NCBI GenBank assembly: GCA_903936865.1
Contig: CAIZXK010000202.1
Coordinates: 1 to 32,710 of the forward strand
Direction of reading: 5' to 3'
DNA: 32,710 nucleotides
From: an uncultured Bacteroidales bacterium
GTDB taxonomy: Bacteria; Bacteroidota; Bacteroidia; Bacteroidales; JACABE01
A model generated the notes under the pieces. It was not told the origin of the DNA and did not search any database. It worked only from the letters and a program-made list of their open reading frames with translations. The position numbers were made by a program, and so were the translations under genes. Positions 1-9,039 of the stretch are shown one piece after another. Every line of letters begins with the position of its first letter. Position 1 is the stretch's first letter.

Positions 1-234
1 ATAAATAGTTTGTAAATTTATAATCTAATTCATTTACTGCCTGTTAACTGGATGTTAAGTCTTTTTATTAAAATTGTTTATTTTAAAGACGATTGAAAGT
101 ATTAAAAGTTGTATGATACTCCTTAAAAAAGGATATAATCTAATGATAAAATTAGTATTATCGTTAATCAAAGTTCAACGAAAAAGAAATTTTAGAAGTA
201 AGATAAGAAATTATAATCATTATATTCTCAATAT

Positions 235-1569
235 TTACTTATTAATTAGTTTTGCAATAAATCCTTTTACCGAATTATTAGTCAGTTTAAAACGATCATC
301 AATGCGCCATCCTACTATCCAAACTATATCGTCATTGGAGCATAGAATCCATGTATTTTCCTTTTCGATTATAGAAAATTTCTGATCGGTAAAAAAATCG
401 CTGATCTTTTTTTTACCTTTCATTCCAATTGGATAAAAAAAATCTCCTTGTTTCCACTTACGTAAAGTTAATGGGAATTTCAACTTATTATAATCCAGAT
501 ATGCATAATTTTTATCAGGATTAATTCTTATAATTTCTGATTCTGATGTAAGCCTGAAATCAATAGGCAGAGGTTCGGATATTGTTGAGGTTTCGGGAGT
601 AATGTATGCTAATTCGCAATATGTTGGTTCATCTTTTATTTCAATGATTATTAGATTTTCCCTGTCTTTTAATAAACGATGAGTTGTTGAAAAGAATTGT
701 TTTCCCGATATTTCTGAAATTGCTACAATTAAACTATCAACCGTTTCATTGTTAAAATTATAAGGATTTAAAAAATGGTAAAGATAGATTTTTAAAGGAT
801 TAAGTTTTTGTAGTTCTGAAATATTTATTAAAACCTGCTCATTCTCAATTTTTACCAATTCTTTTCTTTTCAGTTCAAGCATTTCTGCAAAAACAATTTC
901 TGTATCTCTTATTTTTTCAATGTTTTCTATCATTGTTTTTTCAAAATCTCCTGACAATTGCTTGAATTGAGGAATAATCTGTAGTCTTATTGCATTCCGG
1001 AGATATTTAGTTGAACTATTTGAGCTATCTTCTCTGAAATTCAGATTATTACTTTTTGCAAAAGCTTCAATCTTTTCACGTGAAGTAAAAAGCAACGGAT
1101 GGATGATTTGATTTTGTTTGGGTAATATTCCGTGTAAGCCAGCAATTCCTGTTCCTCTTAGTAAGTTTATAAAAAAAGTTTCAATCTGATCATTTTGATG
1201 ATGGGCAGTGGCAATATATTGGTAGCATTCATTTTTTATTATTTCATCAAACCAGGCATATCGTAAATCTCTTGCAGCCATTTGTATGGAAATCCCGTTT
1301 TCAATTGCATACGTATTGGTTTCAAAGTGATGTATATAAAATGGAACATTATATTTTTCAGCTAGTTCTTTAACAAATTTTTCATCTCCATCCGATTCGG
1401 ATCCTCTTAATCGGAAATTACAATGTGCAATACCAAAATGAAGACCAGCCTGATAAAAAAGTTCACACATTACAACAGAATCAATTCCACCACTAACAGT
1501 TAGCAATATTTTTTCTTTTCTCAAAAATAATTTTTGAGTTGCAATAAATCTTTTGAATTGTTTTAACAT
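235..1569 (-). CDS. tilS: tRNA(Ile)-lysidine synthase TilS
   Basis: N-terminal PP-loop motif 'ILLTVSGGIDSVVMCELF', plus 'HHQNDQIETFFINLLRGTGIAGLHG' typical of TilS/MesJ. The start is taken as ATG at 1569 (MLKQFKRF); the upstream extension to 1596 runs into a terminator hairpin. Confidence 0.93.
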   Translation of the reverse strand: MLKQFKRFIATQKLFLRKEKILLTVSGGIDSVVMCELFYQAGLHFGIAHCNFRLRGSESDGDEKFVKELAEKYNVPFYIHHFETNTYAIENGISIQMAARDLRYAWFDEIIKNECYQYIATAHHQNDQIETFFINLLRGTGIAGLHGILPKQNQIIHPLLFTSREKIEAFAKSNNLNFREDSSNSSTKYLRNAIRLQIIPQFKQLSGDFEKTMIENIEKIRDTEIVFAEMLELKRKELVKIENEQVLINISELQKLNPLKIYLYHFLNPYNFNNETVDSLIVAISEISGKQFFSTTHRLLKDRENLIIIEIKDEPTYCELAYITPETSTISEPLPIDFRLTSESEIIRINPDKNYAYLDYNKLKFPLTLRKWKQGDFFYPIGMKGKKKISDFFTDQKFSIIEKENTWILCSNDDIVWIVGWRIDDRFKLTNNSVKGFIAKLINK

Positions 1570-1582
1570 CCCGCAAAAATAA

Positions 1583-1610
1583 AAAAATCCTCTCAAACGA
1601 GAGGATTTTT
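1583..1610 (-). terminator. Rho-independent terminator downstream of korB
   Basis: Perfect 12-bp inverted repeat aaaaatcctctc-aaac-gagaggattttt with a 4-nt loop and flanking A/T tracts, between the korB stop (1653) and the tilS start (1569). Confidence 0.85.
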
Positions 1611-1652
1611 CATTATTAATTTACAAGTATAATTTAAGTATACAGAATAAAC

Positions 1653-2687
1653 TTAGTCTATTATCCATGTATCACCACTATTTAGCAGATCATCCATGTT
1701 TTTTATTTTTGAATTTTCCTTTGCAAATTTGATTTGTTCTTCAACCATATCATCATAAGTAGGATACATAGCCGAACGAATAACACCCATTGCCATTGGC
1801 AAATGTGGAGGAGTCATTTTTGCAAGCATCAAATGCAAACCTGGATCCTGCTGATATTGATCATGAATAAGAATATTCTCTTCTGTAATTCCGTCTTTCC
1901 CAATTTCAACAACTTCCAAACGAGAATCTCTCATACGGATACCTTTTTTCTTTTCTTTACCGAAAAGCATAGGTTCTCCGTTTTTCAGGTGAATCTGATG
2001 GTCATCTCTCAAATCTTTTGAAGTAATCTGAACGTGTGTTTTATCAGCAAAAATTACACAATTTTCAAGAATTTCAACTACAGAGGTTCCATCATGACGA
2101 GCAGCTTCAAACATTACTTCTGTCATCAGTTTAGGGTTTGTATCAACCGCTCTTGCAAAAAATGTTCCCTGAGCACCTAAAATCAATTCACCTGGATTGA
2201 AAGGATGTTCAATAGTTCCCTGTGGAGAAGTTTTTGTAATGCTTCCCATTGGAGTAGTTGGAGAATATTGCCCTTTGGTTAAACCATATATCTGGTTGTT
2301 AAACAACATGATATTAATATCAATATTTCTGCGGATAATATGTATAAAATGATTTCCTCCAATTGCCATTGAATCTCCATCTCCAGTTGCCATCCAAACA
2401 CTTAAATGTGGATTAGCAATTTTAACACCAGAAGAGATAGCAGCAGCTCTACCATGAATTCCATGAAATCCGTAGGTATTTACATAGTATGGAAATCTTG
2501 AAGAGCATCCGATTCCGGAAACCATGCAGAAATTTTCTTTACGGTAACCAATTTTTGGAAATACATTTGCAACCGAAGATAAGATAGCATGACCACCGCA
2601 TCCAGGACACCATTTAACCATCTGATCACTAACAAAATCTTCTTTTGTTAATTCAACTTTTGATCTTTCTACTGTATAGTTTTCCAT
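1653..2687 (-). CDS. korB: 2-oxoacid (2-oxoglutarate-type):ferredoxin oxidoreductase, beta subunit
   Basis: 'KWCPGCGGHAILSSV', 'GIGCSSRFPYY', 'FHGIHGRA', 'WMATGDGDSMAIGGNHFIHIIRRN' TPP-binding motifs of KorB-type subunits; directly adjacent to the alpha subunit. Confidence 0.9.
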   Translation of the reverse strand: MENYTVERSKVELTKEDFVSDQMVKWCPGCGGHAILSSVANVFPKIGYRKENFCMVSGIGCSSRFPYYVNTYGFHGIHGRAAAISSGVKIANPHLSVWMATGDGDSMAIGGNHFIHIIRRNIDINIMLFNNQIYGLTKGQYSPTTPMGSITKTSPQGTIEHPFNPGELILGAQGTFFARAVDTNPKLMTEVMFEAARHDGTSVVEILENCVIFADKTHVQITSKDLRDDHQIHLKNGEPMLFGKEKKKGIRMRDSRLEVVEIGKDGITEENILIHDQYQQDPGLHLMLAKMTPPHLPMAMGVIRSAMYPTYDDMVEEQIKFAKENSKIKNMDDLLNSGDTWIID

Positions 2688-2689
2688 GA

Positions 2690-4543
2690 TTATTTCTCCT
2701 CTAAAATTTTGTTAAACGCTTCAGTTAATTCGCTTACAACAAATGGTAAACCTTGTACTTTATTAAATTGTAAATATTTAAAATCAGGTTGTTTCATTCG
2801 TAAATAATTTACAAACTGACCTGAATTTAATTCGCAAACAATTATTTTCTTGAATTTTCCTAATATCTCATTTGTATTTTTTGGCAATGGCATAATGTAA
2901 TGGAAATGAGCATGACTCACTTTCTTGCCTTCTTTCTGAAGAACTTCTACTGCACTTAAGACAGCACCTTCAGTTCCACCCCAACTAACTACCAATAAAT
3001 CACCATTTTCTTCGCCAGTTAATTTTTGATTAGGAATAAAATCAGCAACTTTCTGAACCTTTGCTTCTCTTAAATCAGTCATTATCTGATGATTCTGAGG
3101 ATCAGTTGAAACTGTTCCAATGATATTTTCTTTTTCCAGTCCACCAATTCTATGACGTAAACCTTCTGTTCCTGGCAAAGCCCATTTTCTTACCAATGTT
3201 TCAGGATCTCTGCGATATGGTTTAAAATCAGGATCATTAGGCTGAGCAATTGGCGGATTTATTTTAGGTAAATCTGCCATTTTTGGAATTCTGAATAATT
3301 GTGATCCGTTACCTAAGTAACCATCCGTTAATAAAATAACCGGAGTCATGTGTTCCATTGCAATTTTACCTGCTTCAAAAGCATAATAAAAACAGTTGGA
3401 TGCAGAAGAAGCTGCAATAACAACTACAGGAGCTTCCCCATTACGTCCGAATAATGCCTGATATAAATCTGATTGTTCTGATTTGGTTGGCAAACCAGTA
3501 GAAGGACCACCGCGTTGAACATCAACAATTACAAGCGGTAATTCTGTTATTACAGCCAATCCGATAGCTTCACTTTTTAGTGATAAACCTGGTCCGGAGG
3601 TAGTTGTGCAAGCAAAAGAACCTGTAAAACTGGCACCAATTGCAGAACAGATTCCTGCAATTTCATCCTCAGCCTGAAATACTTTGGCTCCCAATGATTT
3701 GTGTTTTGCCAATTCCATCAATATTTCAGTAGCAGGAGTTATAGGATAAGAACCTAAGAACAAAGGTCTTCCTGATTTTTCAGCAGCAGCTAATAAACCC
3801 CAGGCAGTTGCAACATTTCCTGTAATGTTACGATATTTCCCTTTATCAAGTTTTGCTCTTGGAATTTCATAAGTAGAAGCAAGTGCTTCAACATGATCAG
3901 CATAGCTATAACCAGCTTTAATAACTGTTTTATTAATCTCACTGATTAAAGGATTTTTCTTGAATTTGGTATCAAGAACTTTAAAAGTCTGGTCAAAACT
4001 TCTGTTGAAAATGTAAAAGATTATACCTAAAGCAAACATATTCCTGCTTTTTTCGGCAGTCTTAACGTCTGTAGTAAGTTCTTTTATGCTTTCTTTGGTC
4101 ATTGATGAAATAGGTGCCTTAATCAAATTGAATTTGGCAAGGCTATCATCATCCATAGGATTTGTTTTGTAACCGGCTTTTTCAATAGCTTTGTCGTCAA
4201 AGCTGTCAAAATCAACAATTAGGGTAGCACCCATTTTAGCCCATTTCAAATTTGATTTCAAGGAAGCAGGATTCATTGCTACCAATACGTCGCATAAATC
4301 GCCGGAAGTATGAACTTTATTTGTTCCAATATGTACCTGAAAGCCTGATACACCAGCTATTGTATTATGAGGTGCCCTGATTTCAGCAGGATAATCAGGA
4401 AAAGTTGCAAGGTCATTTCCTGCTAATGCTGCATTGTCAGAAAAAAGTGTACCTGTTAGTTGCATCCCATCTCCGGAATCTCCTACGAATTTTACAACAA
4501 CATCTTCTTTTTCAATGATTTGTTTTTTGTTTTTTCCAGTCAT
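2690..4543 (-). CDS. korA: 2-oxoacid:acceptor oxidoreductase, fused gamma/alpha subunit
   Basis: N-terminal gamma domain ('VKFVGDSGDGMQLTGTLFS'), then alpha domain ('YPITPATEILMELAK', 'QAEDEIAGICSAIGASFTG', 'TTTSGPGLSLKSEAIGLA'). 2-nt gap to korB. Confidence 0.9.
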   Translation of the reverse strand: MTGKNKKQIIEKEDVVVKFVGDSGDGMQLTGTLFSDNAALAGNDLATFPDYPAEIRAPHNTIAGVSGFQVHIGTNKVHTSGDLCDVLVAMNPASLKSNLKWAKMGATLIVDFDSFDDKAIEKAGYKTNPMDDDSLAKFNLIKAPISSMTKESIKELTTDVKTAEKSRNMFALGIIFYIFNRSFDQTFKVLDTKFKKNPLISEINKTVIKAGYSYADHVEALASTYEIPRAKLDKGKYRNITGNVATAWGLLAAAEKSGRPLFLGSYPITPATEILMELAKHKSLGAKVFQAEDEIAGICSAIGASFTGSFACTTTSGPGLSLKSEAIGLAVITELPLVIVDVQRGGPSTGLPTKSEQSDLYQALFGRNGEAPVVVIAASSASNCFYYAFEAGKIAMEHMTPVILLTDGYLGNGSQLFRIPKMADLPKINPPIAQPNDPDFKPYRRDPETLVRKWALPGTEGLRHRIGGLEKENIIGTVSTDPQNHQIMTDLREAKVQKVADFIPNQKLTGEENGDLLVVSWGGTEGAVLSAVEVLQKEGKKVSHAHFHYIMPLPKNTNEILGKFKKIIVCELNSGQFVNYLRMKQPDFKYLQFNKVQGLPFVVSELTEAFNKILEEK

Positions 4544-4858
4544 TGTGATGAATTTTTTATTGATAAATATCTTGCAAAGTTAGTATTTTTATGTTTTGTG
4601 CTAATAATAAAATGATATTTTTTATTTTTATTTAAGTAATAATTGATTTAAGAAAACAAATCAACGATAATTTAATTCTATTCTTAACTTATAAAATACA
4701 AGTTAATGATTAATGTCACAAAATGGTTATCAGTAAAATAGCAAAATTTAATTTTTTTTAAACTTGCAAATACTAAGTGTTTTTTTTATTTCAAACAATA
4801 TTTTTATCAGGAATAAGTTAGATATTTTGTTATTTTGCAACTTAATAATTTTTTTAAA

Positions 4859-6283
4859 ATGAAAGAAGAAAAAAACACTAAAAACATTGATATTAAAGAA
4901 TATAATGAAATATCTGCTCCAAGTATTTATTCTGTAAAACAGCGTGAACATGCTGAATTTCATAATTGTCATACTGAACAAAGCGTAAAGGATGACATTG
5001 CTTTTTTGAAATTTATTTATAAAGAAAAATTACAATTATCAGAAAATGATGTTAATATAAATCTAATTAATCAATTAAAAGTAATAAGTAAGGATATTTA
5101 CTTTTTTCTGAAAACACTTGAATATGACTTAACTCCACAGAATTATATAAAAAGTAAATATGAATATATTCGTCATAAAATTCCTAATGGTAACCCTCAT
5201 TTGTTTTACCTGGCCTGGAATGGTTTAATAAAGAATGATAGCTTTCGCAGATTACTTTTACAAACTTTTAGTTTAAACAGGTTCAATGATATATTATGTC
5301 CACAGAATATTCCTGTTGTTGGCTCCCACATGACACGTTACCGTACAAAAATGGTATTAGCTAACGATATGGCTACAACTGAGGAAGGTAAACAAAGAAC
5401 TATTGGAAGATTATTGGATGATGGCAGTGGTTTAAATATGAAAGAAGGAATTGTTTGGCTTCCTAACGAAAAGGCCATACCTTTATTTCCTCAGGGATAT
5501 GTTCCCTTAAATCAGGCTCAAGTAATTTTAATCCGACACGGTAAATCAACCCATGAATCGGGAGGCGAAAATCCCGAATTTGTTGGTTCGGGTTTATGGG
5601 ATACCTGGGAAAAAAATCGCAGAATTTCAGGAGCAAAAAGTAATTTTTTAAAAGAAGAAGGAATTGCAACAGCTAGAGAATTAGGTAAAGATTTTAAAGT
5701 GGCGGTTGATATTCTCGATGGTAGCGGTTTTCCACTTTGGTCGTGGTCAAAGGATTTGCCTATTCCTGTTTATGGCAGCGAATCGGAAAATACAGAGCAA
5801 ACTGCACGATATTTTCTTCAGGAGGCAGGTTATTCAAATCTTTCCTTTAATGCTATGTTTGGTTTGAATTCTCAAAAGTATGGTGCTTTGACATTTATGC
5901 ACAAAAAAGAGGTAACAGAAGAAGCTATTAAAATTTTTAGCCATGGAAACGAACCAACTCCCGAAATAAAAGCAAGAGTTTCAAAGATGTTTAAAAACCG
6001 TTTTTACCATTACCCTGAGGGAGAAACTTTACTTGAGGCTGATTGGAGAATTGCATACAGTTTTATTGACTTGCTAAACAGAAGTTTGGGTAAGAGAATT
6101 ATGTTGGTTGATCATTCCGGAGCTATTCGAGTTTTTGAAGCAATAATTCGTACACTGGATTTTGCAGAATATAGTACGATTAAGGAAGCTCAGGATTCAA
6201 TAATTGCTTTGTGTTACCAACCAGGTAGAAATTTGCGTTATGATTATTTGCAAAAAAAAGAATTCCCATTACGTAAAAGATAA
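4859..6283 (+). CDS. Histidine phosphatase superfamily (phosphoglycerate mutase-like) protein with a long uncharacterised N-terminal region
   Basis: C-terminal half has 'QVILIRHGKSTHES' (RHG catalytic motif), 'SENTEQTARYFLQEAG' and 'MLVDHSGAIRV' (second catalytic His). ATG at 4859 preferred over the TTG start in the track. The N-terminal ~220 aa are not recognised. Confidence 0.75.
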   Translation: MKEEKNTKNIDIKEYNEISAPSIYSVKQREHAEFHNCHTEQSVKDDIAFLKFIYKEKLQLSENDVNINLINQLKVISKDIYFFLKTLEYDLTPQNYIKSKYEYIRHKIPNGNPHLFYLAWNGLIKNDSFRRLLLQTFSLNRFNDILCPQNIPVVGSHMTRYRTKMVLANDMATTEEGKQRTIGRLLDDGSGLNMKEGIVWLPNEKAIPLFPQGYVPLNQAQVILIRHGKSTHESGGENPEFVGSGLWDTWEKNRRISGAKSNFLKEEGIATARELGKDFKVAVDILDGSGFPLWSWSKDLPIPVYGSESENTEQTARYFLQEAGYSNLSFNAMFGLNSQKYGALTFMHKKEVTEEAIKIFSHGNEPTPEIKARVSKMFKNRFYHYPEGETLLEADWRIAYSFIDLLNRSLGKRIMLVDHSGAIRVFEAIIRTLDFAEYSTIKEAQDSIIALCYQPGRNLRYDYLQKKEFPLRKR

Positions 6284-6302
6284 GGAAACCAGCTAATTGC
6301 TC

Positions 6303-6848
6303 ATGAAGCTTTTTATTGCATTATCGATTTTATTACTTTTTACAAATTTTGTTCTTCTTGTAAAGATGCTTTTTTTTAGAAAAGTATCTTTACAGGACGA
6401 ACTTACTAAATTGCCAAATTTCAGGCAGTTGAATAGATATATTAAAATTAAAAACAAATTGCATGAGCAGATAATAGTCATAGTTGATATTGATAATTTT
6501 AAAGAATTTAATAAAATTAGTATTCATAAGGGCGATGAAGTTTTAAGAGAGTTTTCAGATGAGTTAAGCAAATTATTGTTTTCAAAGGCTTTTATTTCAA
6601 GATACAGACTTGGCGATGAGTTTGCTTTCGTCTTTTTGAATAAAAGCAAAGATGAAATTGAAAATGAAATAATAAATATAAAATCATATTTCAATAACTA
6701 TAGCTTTAAATGTTTAACAGAAAATATAAATTACAGAATTGCATTTTGCTATGGAATAAGTTTATTAAAACCAAAATCGTTAAATTTTGAAATGGCTTTT
6801 GATGAAGCAGAACTCGAATTAGCTGAAGCTAAAAGTATGAAAAAATGA
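6303..6848 (+). CDS. Membrane-anchored degenerate GGDEF-domain protein
   Basis: N-terminal TM helix (LFIALSILLLFTNFVLLVKMLFF), 'DELTKLPN', 'VDIDNFKEFNKISIHKGDEVLREFS', and 'RYRLGDEFAFVFL' where GGDEF would be expected. ATG at 6303. Confidence 0.7.
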   Translation: MKLFIALSILLLFTNFVLLVKMLFFRKVSLQDELTKLPNFRQLNRYIKIKNKLHEQIIVIVDIDNFKEFNKISIHKGDEVLREFSDELSKLLFSKAFISRYRLGDEFAFVFLNKSKDEIENEIINIKSYFNNYSFKCLTENINYRIAFCYGISLLKPKSLNFEMAFDEAELELAEAKSMKK

Positions 6849-7030
6849 ATTTCTAAAAAAAGTCCAAGGGAAAATCAAAGAAATGCATGACTTTAAATTT
6901 AATTCTTCAAATAAGGACACTATTTTTTTTTACTATTATCTAAAAAATATTCTTTACAGAATATTCTTTATTATGAGACAAAATCATTAAATATTGAAAA
7001 AATAATTACGGATTAATTAAGAAAACGGAT

Positions 7031-7038
7031 TAATTTTG
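7031..7038 (+). promoter_or_regulatory. Candidate Bacteroidota -7 promoter element (TAATTTTG) upstream of dnaG
   Basis: Matches TAnnTTTG, 15 nt before the TTG start at 7054. No convincing -33 TTTG at standard spacing was found. Confidence 0.3.
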
Positions 7039-7053
7039 TAAAAAATTTAGCTT

Positions 7054-9018
7054 TTGATTAAACAGGAAGACATACAGAATATAATTGAAACAGCTCGTAT
7101 TGAAGAGGTTGTTGGTGATTATGTTAGCCTCAAAAAGAGAGGAATAAATCTCATTGGTTTATGTCCGTTTCATAATGAAAAGACACCTTCTTTTACAGTT
7201 TCTCCAGTAAAAGGGATTTTCAAATGTTTTGGTTGTGGGAAAGCCGGAAACTCTGTAAATTTTATTATGGAGCATGAACATTTTTCTTATCCGGAAGCAT
7301 TGCGCCACCTTGCAAGAAAATACAACATTGAACTTGATGAAGAACTTCCAACAGTTGAACAAATTGCAGCATTGGATGAGAAAGAATCTCTATTCAACAT
7401 TACTGCTTTTGCACATAAACATTTTGTTGACAATTTGTTTAATACCGATGAAGGTAAAGCTATTGGCTTAAGCTATTTTAAAGAAAGAGAATTTACAGAA
7501 GCAACCATCAGGAAATTTGAATTGGGTTATACTCTTGATAAATGGGACGATTTTACACAATATGCATTTAGAAATGGTTACAACATTCAACAACTTGAAA
7601 AAGCTGGTTTAAGCTCACAAAAAGACGGAAAACAATATGATAGGTTCAGAGCAAGGGTAATGTTTCCTATTCATGGTTTATCTGGTAAAGTAATTGCATT
7701 TGGTGGAAGAATTTTACAATCCGATAAATCAAAATCTAAGTATGTAAATTCACCCGAAACTGATATTTATAGCAAAAGCAAGGTTCTATATGGATTAAAT
7801 TTTGCAAAAAATGAGATTATTTCCAAAGATAATTGTTATCTGGTTGAAGGTTATACCGATGTAATTACCTTACATCAGGCGGGAATTGAAAATGTAGTTT
7901 CGTCATCTGGCACTTCATTAACCACAGAACAAATCAAATTAATATTTCGTTATACCAGAAATATTACAATTTTATATGATGGTGATTCTGCCGGAATCAA
8001 AGCTAGTTTCAGGGGAATAGATATGATTCTGGAACAGGGTATGAATGTAAAAATCGTCCTTTTTCCTGATGGTGAAGATCCTGACTCCTTTACCAGAAAA
8101 AACCGTTCAGCAGAAGTGGTAGATTATATTACTAAAAATGCAAATAACTTTATCTTATTCAAAACCAATTTATTATTAGAGGAGACTGCTCACGATCCCA
8201 TCAAGAAAGCGGGTTTGATTAAGGAGATTGTTTCAACAATTTCATTAATACCCGATTCAATTCAACGATCCGTATATTCAAAAGAATGCAGTTCACTTTT
8301 AGACATTTCTGAACAAACACTTATTACAGAACTTAATAAACTTTTACGTAAAAAAGTTTCAAAATCTCTTGAATCAGAAGGTCATCCCGAAATGCCTGAA
8401 GTTTCTCCTCTGACTATACCAAAACAAGATGATGAAATTGTACTGGATGAAGCCGAATATCAGGAAAAAGATATAATCAGATTGCTTCTCAACCATGGGA
8501 GTAAAGAATTTATAATAAAAGGTAAAAATGAGGAAAATGAGGAAGTTGACTTTAGTATTAGTGTTGCTTTTTTTATTATAAAGGATATTCAGGCTGAAGG
8601 TTTTTCTTTTAAGAGTTTAATTTATCAGCAAATATTTGAAGAGTTTGTAAAAGAAATTGAAACCGATAATTTGCCAAATGAGCAGTTTTTTACACATCAT
8701 CCAGATAGTAATATAAGAGAGACAGCCATTAATTTGTTGAGTTCTCCTTATGTTTTGAGTGATAACTGGGATAAAATGCATCGTATATATGTACCTTTGG
8801 AAGAAGATGTAAAAAAACTTGAAATATCAGTAAAACATTCCATACTATCATTTAAACTTAAAAAGGTTGAAGAAATATTAACCAATAATGAAAAAGAGTT
8901 AAAGGAATTAAACAATGATAATGAGGAAGATTTAATACTATTGATGGAAAATCAGAAAAAATGGCTTAATGTTAAGAAAATCATTTCTGCAGCTTTGGGA
9001 AGGATTATAATAAAATAG
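7054..9018 (+). CDS. dnaG: DNA primase DnaG
   Basis: N-terminal zinc-finger region 'LIGLCPFHNEKTPSFTVSPVKGIFKCFGCGKAGN'; TOPRIM region 'LVEGYTDVITLHQAGIENVVSSSGTSLT' and 'ILYDGDSAGIKA'. Apparent TTG start. Confidence 0.95.
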   Translation: MIKQEDIQNIIETARIEEVVGDYVSLKKRGINLIGLCPFHNEKTPSFTVSPVKGIFKCFGCGKAGNSVNFIMEHEHFSYPEALRHLARKYNIELDEELPTVEQIAALDEKESLFNITAFAHKHFVDNLFNTDEGKAIGLSYFKEREFTEATIRKFELGYTLDKWDDFTQYAFRNGYNIQQLEKAGLSSQKDGKQYDRFRARVMFPIHGLSGKVIAFGGRILQSDKSKSKYVNSPETDIYSKSKVLYGLNFAKNEIISKDNCYLVEGYTDVITLHQAGIENVVSSSGTSLTTEQIKLIFRYTRNITILYDGDSAGIKASFRGIDMILEQGMNVKIVLFPDGEDPDSFTRKNRSAEVVDYITKNANNFILFKTNLLLEETAHDPIKKAGLIKEIVSTISLIPDSIQRSVYSKECSSLLDISEQTLITELNKLLRKKVSKSLESEGHPEMPEVSPLTIPKQDDEIVLDEAEYQEKDIIRLLLNHGSKEFIIKGKNEENEEVDFSISVAFFIIKDIQAEGFSFKSLIYQQIFEEFVKEIETDNLPNEQFFTHHPDSNIRETAINLLSSPYVLSDNWDKMHRIYVPLEEDVKKLEISVKHSILSFKLKKVEEILTNNEKELKELNNDNEEDLILLMENQKKWLNVKKIISAALGRIIIK

Positions 9019-9039
9019 ACAGAATTTAGAATATTTTCA

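Noticed and set aside
74-385. 103-aa plus-strand ORF
   Set aside because: Largely antisense to the tilS 3' end, AT-rich composition, no recognisable domain.
1570-1596. N-terminal extension of tilS to 1596 (MRGFFYFCG)
   Set aside because: It starts inside the perfect 12-bp terminator hairpin at 1583-1610; MLKQFKRF at 1569 is the plausible start.
4748-4981. 77-aa minus-strand ORF in the korA/phosphatase intergenic region
   Set aside because: F/I/K-rich translation typical of AT-rich noncoding DNA, antisense to the phosphatase start.
6946-6965. Inverted repeat aatattc-tttaca-gaatatt upstream of dnaG
   Set aside because: 7-bp AT-rich arms in a very AT-rich intergenic region, easily expected by chance; no T tract placing it as a terminator.
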